Below, piece after piece: positions 60,176-63,178 of a DNA stretch of 63,178 nucleotides (position 1 is its first letter; each line of letters begins with the position of its first letter). The notes below the pieces were generated by a model. The model did no database searches and was not told the DNA's origin. It saw only the letters and a program-made list of their open reading frames with translations. The translations under genes and the position numbers were made by a program. The stretch comes from an uncultured Alcaligenaceae bacterium (GTDB lineage: Bacteria; Pseudomonadota; Gammaproteobacteria; Burkholderiales; Burkholderiaceae_B), in assembly GCA_937952975.1 (NCBI GenBank), contig CALFXX010000020.1, positions 1 to 63,178 on the forward strand. Reading direction: 5' to 3'.

Positions 60176-61090
60176 TTATTCGCCTGGCGTGTAGGCAATA
60201 TCTCGACCTGGCACGACTCCGTCGGGCAAGTTTTCAATATGCTGGCAAATTGCGCCTGGTGTCGTCAGCCACAACTGATCGCGATGCTTCATGATGTGGT
60301 CGATCACGCGCCTGAACTGCCTAAGCCGGTAAGGCTGCCCCAAAACAAAACTATGCAACACGATGGGCATGACTAAGGGTCTGCGCGCCGACTCTTCAAG
60401 CATTTCGTCAAACTGATCGATTAGATTTTGGCAATACAGTTGTGAAGGTGTGCGCCGCGTGACAGCCTCGATTGAGTCATTCAGGTCATGCTGATACGGT
60501 ACGGACAGGATGGGGCCGTGCTTCGTTCTAAACCATACGGGCTGATCATCTAACGACCAATCCATCATGTAGCGATAGCCTGCCTCTTTTAGCAAATCAA
60601 GCGAGTGATGCGTTTGTGAAATATATGGCGCCAACCAGCCCATAGGCGGTTTACCTTCGTGGCGTCGAATCGCTTCGGTCGCCTCGGTGATACAGGCTTT
60701 TTCTTGTTCGTAGCTCATGTCGATCTGGCGTTCGGCGTTGGTTCTGCCATGCCCCACGATTTCGTCACCTCGACTGCTGAAGGCTTTAATCATTTCAGGG
60801 CAGTAGTCGTAGAGCTCGGTATTGATAAGTAGCGCATACGGAAACTTATAGGCTTGCGCTAACTCAAGTAACCGCCAGGCGCCAACCCGGTTGCCGTAAT
60901 CGCGCCAGGCAAAACTGCGAGTGTTTGGGTGCGGACCTGGGCCGCCGTAGTCGTTGCCGATGCCTTCACCAAAAGAGAAGTGCTCGACATTTAAACTGAA
61001 ATGCACCGCCAGGCGTTTGCCCTCTGGCCAACTGTAGTCTGGCCGAGCGTTGATGGGGCTGTAATCATAACGATGGTGTGTTTTAAGCAT
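60176..61090 (-). CDS. Polysaccharide deacetylase-family protein (PuuE-like)
   Basis: A 304-residue NodB-fold hydrolase. The core contains 'KFPYALLINTELYDYCPEMI', 'GDEIVGHGRTNAERQIDMS' and 'LAPYISQTHHSLDLLKEAGY'. It has no signal peptide, so it is cytoplasmic. The closest known branch is the allantoinase-like PuuE group, which hydrolyses cyclic or formyl amides rather than polysaccharides. The classical NodB metal-binding His motif is altered. It heads a two-gene unit with the MmgE/PrpD gene. Substrate unknown. Confidence 0.82.
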   Translation of the reverse strand: MLKTHHRYDYSPINARPDYSWPEGKRLAVHFSLNVEHFSFGEGIGNDYGGPGPHPNTRSFAWRDYGNRVGAWRLLELAQAYKFPYALLINTELYDYCPEMIKAFSSRGDEIVGHGRTNAERQIDMSYEQEKACITEATEAIRRHEGKPPMGWLAPYISQTHHSLDLLKEAGYRYMMDWSLDDQPVWFRTKHGPILSVPYQHDLNDSIEAVTRRTPSQLYCQNLIDQFDEMLEESARRPLVMPIVLHSFVLGQPYRLRQFRRVIDHIMKHRDQLWLTTPGAICQHIENLPDGVVPGRDIAYTPGE

Positions 61091-61215
61091 GATAAGCGTC
61101 CGTGGCCTTAAATCAAATTCTCTATTTGCAGTGTAAGTGAAGTCTAGCTTATAGTTCGTGGATGTTCGCCACTTGTTTGAAGGCGCATTTTCGATTTTTT
61201 ACTGAGGTTTTAAAA

Positions 61216-61650
61216 ATGTCTGCACAAGCTGCATCAATGCCCCCCTTTCATTTGGCTTTTCCGGTGCGCGATATCGAAGAAGCGCGTCAGTTTTACGTCG
61301 GCGTATTAGGCTGTGGCGAAGGCCGTAGCGCACCTGATTGGGTTGACTTTGATTTTTATGGTCACCAAGTGGTTGCGCACTTGGCGCCCGACGAATGCGG
61401 TCATAAGCAAACGAGCGCAGTCGATGATCACCAAGTGCCGGTGCGTCATTTTGGGGCGGTGCTGTCGATCCCCGAGTGGGAAGCCATGGCTACCAAGCTC
61501 AAAGCGGTTGGCATAAAATTTGTGATTGAACCCTACACGCGCTTTAAAGGCGAGGTTGGCGAGCAATCAACCATGTTTTTTATGGATCCGTCTGGCAACG
61601 CCATCGAGTTTAAGGCGTTTGCAAATATGAGTTCGCTCTTCGCTAAATAA
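61216..61650 (+). CDS. VOC-family (glyoxalase/dioxygenase fold) protein
   Basis: A 144-residue metalloprotein of the vicinal-oxygen-chelate fold. Strand motifs: 'FHLAFPVRDIEEARQFYVGV', 'HQVVAHL', 'HFGAVLSIPEWEAMATKLKA' and 'FMDPSGNAIEFKAF', the last carrying the terminal metal-binding Glu. Such proteins include glyoxalases, epimerases and resistance proteins; which applies here is not clear. ATG 61216 with GAGG eight bases upstream is a better start than the frame opening at 61162. It is divergent from the deacetylase gene. Confidence 0.85.
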   Translation: MSAQAASMPPFHLAFPVRDIEEARQFYVGVLGCGEGRSAPDWVDFDFYGHQVVAHLAPDECGHKQTSAVDDHQVPVRHFGAVLSIPEWEAMATKLKAVGIKFVIEPYTRFKGEVGEQSTMFFMDPSGNAIEFKAFANMSSLFAK

Positions 61651-61789
61651 TCAGGCGGTATTGAAGGCGGTATTGATTTAGGCGGTGTCATCGAGTGAAG
61701 CGATGACATCGGCGATGAGTCCGACGCGTGTTGGGTTTCTGGCGATAGGCAAGGTGCCCAAACCTCGCGGCAACAAGCAGTTCAGTTTC

Positions 61790-61909
61790 TTACGCAGACG
61801 CCTGGTGAATCACCCACCATAGTGTCAGTGCTGACGGGCCAAAAAGAATAAGCAGTGTGATCCAAATACTGCTTGACGATGTTTCGTGATGCGACGTTTC
61901 TTGCTGCAT
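61790..61909 (-). CDS. Candidate 39-residue single-pass membrane protein
   Basis: A small frame with GAGG five bases before ATG 61909. The protein has a polar N-terminus rich in His, Ser and Thr, then one membrane helix, 'SIWITLLILFGPSALTLWWV', and a short tail. An upstream in-frame ATG at 61942 would give 50 residues but has a weaker ribosome-binding site. It lies in the otherwise gene-free 61651-61989 gap. The hydrophobic pattern and ribosome-binding site support a real gene; function unknown. Confidence 0.4.
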   Translation of the reverse strand: MQQETSHHETSSSSIWITLLILFGPSALTLWWVIHQASA

Positions 61910-61989
61910 GATTGCCTCGTGATCTAAGTGTTGTTGGGCCATTATTCAATAAATGACGGTAATGCACAAGCAGCGCTCAGCAGCGCTGA

Positions 61990-63012
61990 CTATTCAGCTT
62001 TAATTCCGTTCTTTTTCATCAACTCAGTCCACTTGATGATGTCGGCCTCGATCTCTGAGGCAAAGGCTTGTGGGGTGCTACTGATTGCCTCAGAGCCCTG
62101 CTCGGCAAATAGTTTTTGAGTGGCAGGGTCGCGAGCAATACTCGCGACCTCGTTCGCAAGTTTGTCGAGAATTGCTTGTGGCGTGCCCGCTGGCGCAAGC
62201 AGGCCAATTTTTAATGTGACGTCATAGCCCGGGTAGCCTGACTCGGCTACGGTTGGCACGTCGGGGAGCAACGGCGAGCGTTTGTTGCTCGTTACGGCCA
62301 GCGCGCGCAGTTTTCCGCCTCTGATATGTGGCAAGGCCGTCGAGGTGGTTTCGATCATCATTGAAGTTTGCCCTGCCACCGTATCGGCTAGGCCTGGCGC
62401 ATTGCCCTTGTAATGAACTGCAGTGAACTGAGCGCCTGAGGCCATCGTCAATAACTCAACGGCTAAGTTTGCCGAGCCACCGCTTCCACCGGTTGCCACG
62501 TTGATTTGTTTGGGCTTCGTCTTTGCAAGTGTAATGAGCTCTTGCAGTGTGTTGACGGGCAACGACGGATGGACGACCACGAAGAGCGATATTTGCGTGA
62601 GCAAACTGATCGGTGCAAAGTCTTTGTTGGTGTCGTAGGGCAGTGTGGCAAATAAGCCCGGATTCATCGTGTGAGCCGAGGTAATTGTGCCAGTGATTAA
62701 TAACGTATAGCCATCGGGTGGGCTCTTCGCGACAGACTGACTGCCGATAATCGTACTCGCGCCCGGACGATTTTCAACAATGAACTGTTGGCCGAGTTTT
62801 TCAGACAGCTTTTTTGTGTAGACCCTTGCGGTAATGTCTACGTTGCCACCTGCTGTGTAAGGTACGACCACTTTGATGGGGCGATTTGGGTAATCGGTTT
62901 GCGCGTAGGCCTCTGGTGTTGTATTGAGGAGTAAGACTCCTGCCGTCAGTGCGATTGAGGCGACGTGCTTGGCGCGCCCCTGTGACAGCATTTTTTGAAT
63001 ATTTTGTTTCAA
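61990..63012 (-). CDS. Bug-family substrate-binding protein (6 of 6)
   Basis: A 340-residue periplasmic protein with a signal peptide ending EAYAQ (about residue 38). Signatures: 'YPNRPIKVVVPYTAGGNVDI', 'VENRPGASTIIGSQSVA', 'HYKGNAPGLADTVAGQTSM' and 'PTVAESGYPGYDVTLKIGLL', ending NGIKAE. I choose TTG 63012 because GGAGA lies five bases upstream. ATG 62991 has no ribosome-binding site but would also leave a good signal peptide. The right end of the window (63013-63178) shows no other gene. Confidence 0.9.
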   Translation of the reverse strand: MKQNIQKMLSQGRAKHVASIALTAGVLLLNTTPEAYAQTDYPNRPIKVVVPYTAGGNVDITARVYTKKLSEKLGQQFIVENRPGASTIIGSQSVAKSPPDGYTLLITGTITSAHTMNPGLFATLPYDTNKDFAPISLLTQISLFVVVHPSLPVNTLQELITLAKTKPKQINVATGGSGGSANLAVELLTMASGAQFTAVHYKGNAPGLADTVAGQTSMMIETTSTALPHIRGGKLRALAVTSNKRSPLLPDVPTVAESGYPGYDVTLKIGLLAPAGTPQAILDKLANEVASIARDPATQKLFAEQGSEAISSTPQAFASEIEADIIKWTELMKKNGIKAE

Positions 63013-63178
63013 GGATGTCTCCGCAGCGCTTCGCGCTTTCACCACTTCAGAGGGTGACCTCAATCTCAACGTGTGACCTCAGTAATTTAGCTTGCACCCA
63101 GCTCAGCACGCACTAGGCTTGCACCTTGGCTGAGCGCACAAAGTTTACCGAAGGCAACCTCGCGTGGCAGGTACTTCA

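Overview
The window looks like a chromosomal segment of a betaproteobacterium in the order Burkholderiales, most likely Alcaligenaceae-like. Three things point there. It holds six periplasmic solute-binding proteins of the Bug (tripartite tricarboxylate transporter) family, which is greatly expanded in that group. The housekeeping order cysS - alkA-like - accA - tilS - lysC - tRNA-Ser is familiar from Burkholderiales. dapA is followed directly by bamC. Base composition is moderately GC-rich, with AT-rich islands at toxin-antitoxin loci and some control regions. No phage, transposase, integrase, rRNA or CRISPR array was seen.

Layout. 1-11 kb: end of an ArnT-like glycosyltransferase, a sugar-acid dehydratase plus an RraA/HMG-aldolase-type protein, tRNA-His, cardiolipin synthase, a periplasmic binding protein, a PpiC foldase, tRNA-Arg, a YciO-like protein, an M50 protease, and dapA-bamC ending in a clear terminator. 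11-16.7 kb: a complete urease operon, ureDABCEFG, preceded by a near-consensus NtrC site. 16.8-17.4 kb: a brnTA toxin-antitoxin pair. 17.4-35 kb: mostly housekeeping genes (roxA, mutS, a Bug protein, cysE, trmJ, suhB, a TerC/CBS protein, lpxH, a cyclophilin, a TPR protein, cysS, an AlkA-like glycosylase, accA, tilS, lysC). 35-39 kb: hipBA and vapBC toxin-antitoxin loci and an MFS transporter, lying between lysC and tRNA-Ser. 39-63 kb: accessory catabolic genes. These are a D-amino-acid dehydrogenase under a tandem glycine riboswitch, an M20 amidohydrolase, an SDR and a cupin, a TRAP transporter with a cyclase-family hydrolase, a Bug - small protein - amidase - cysteine hydrolase operon, duplicated small coiled-coil membrane proteins, a DUF1345 protein, a GGDEF-EAL protein, a polysaccharide deacetylase with an MmgE/PrpD protein, and a VOC protein.

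How it fits together. The accessory half looks like a scavenging region for small organic acids and amides: periplasmic binding proteins sit beside hydrolases and dehydrogenases. Nitrogen freed as urea or ammonia would be handled by urease, which the NtrC site suggests is under nitrogen control. The best candidates for undescribed biology are the amidase/cysteine-hydrolase operon with its unassigned 79-residue protein, the family of three small coiled-coil membrane proteins, the AlkA-like glycosylase with a histone-H1-like tail, and the 41-bp triplicated gene junction between the dehydratase and rraA genes.
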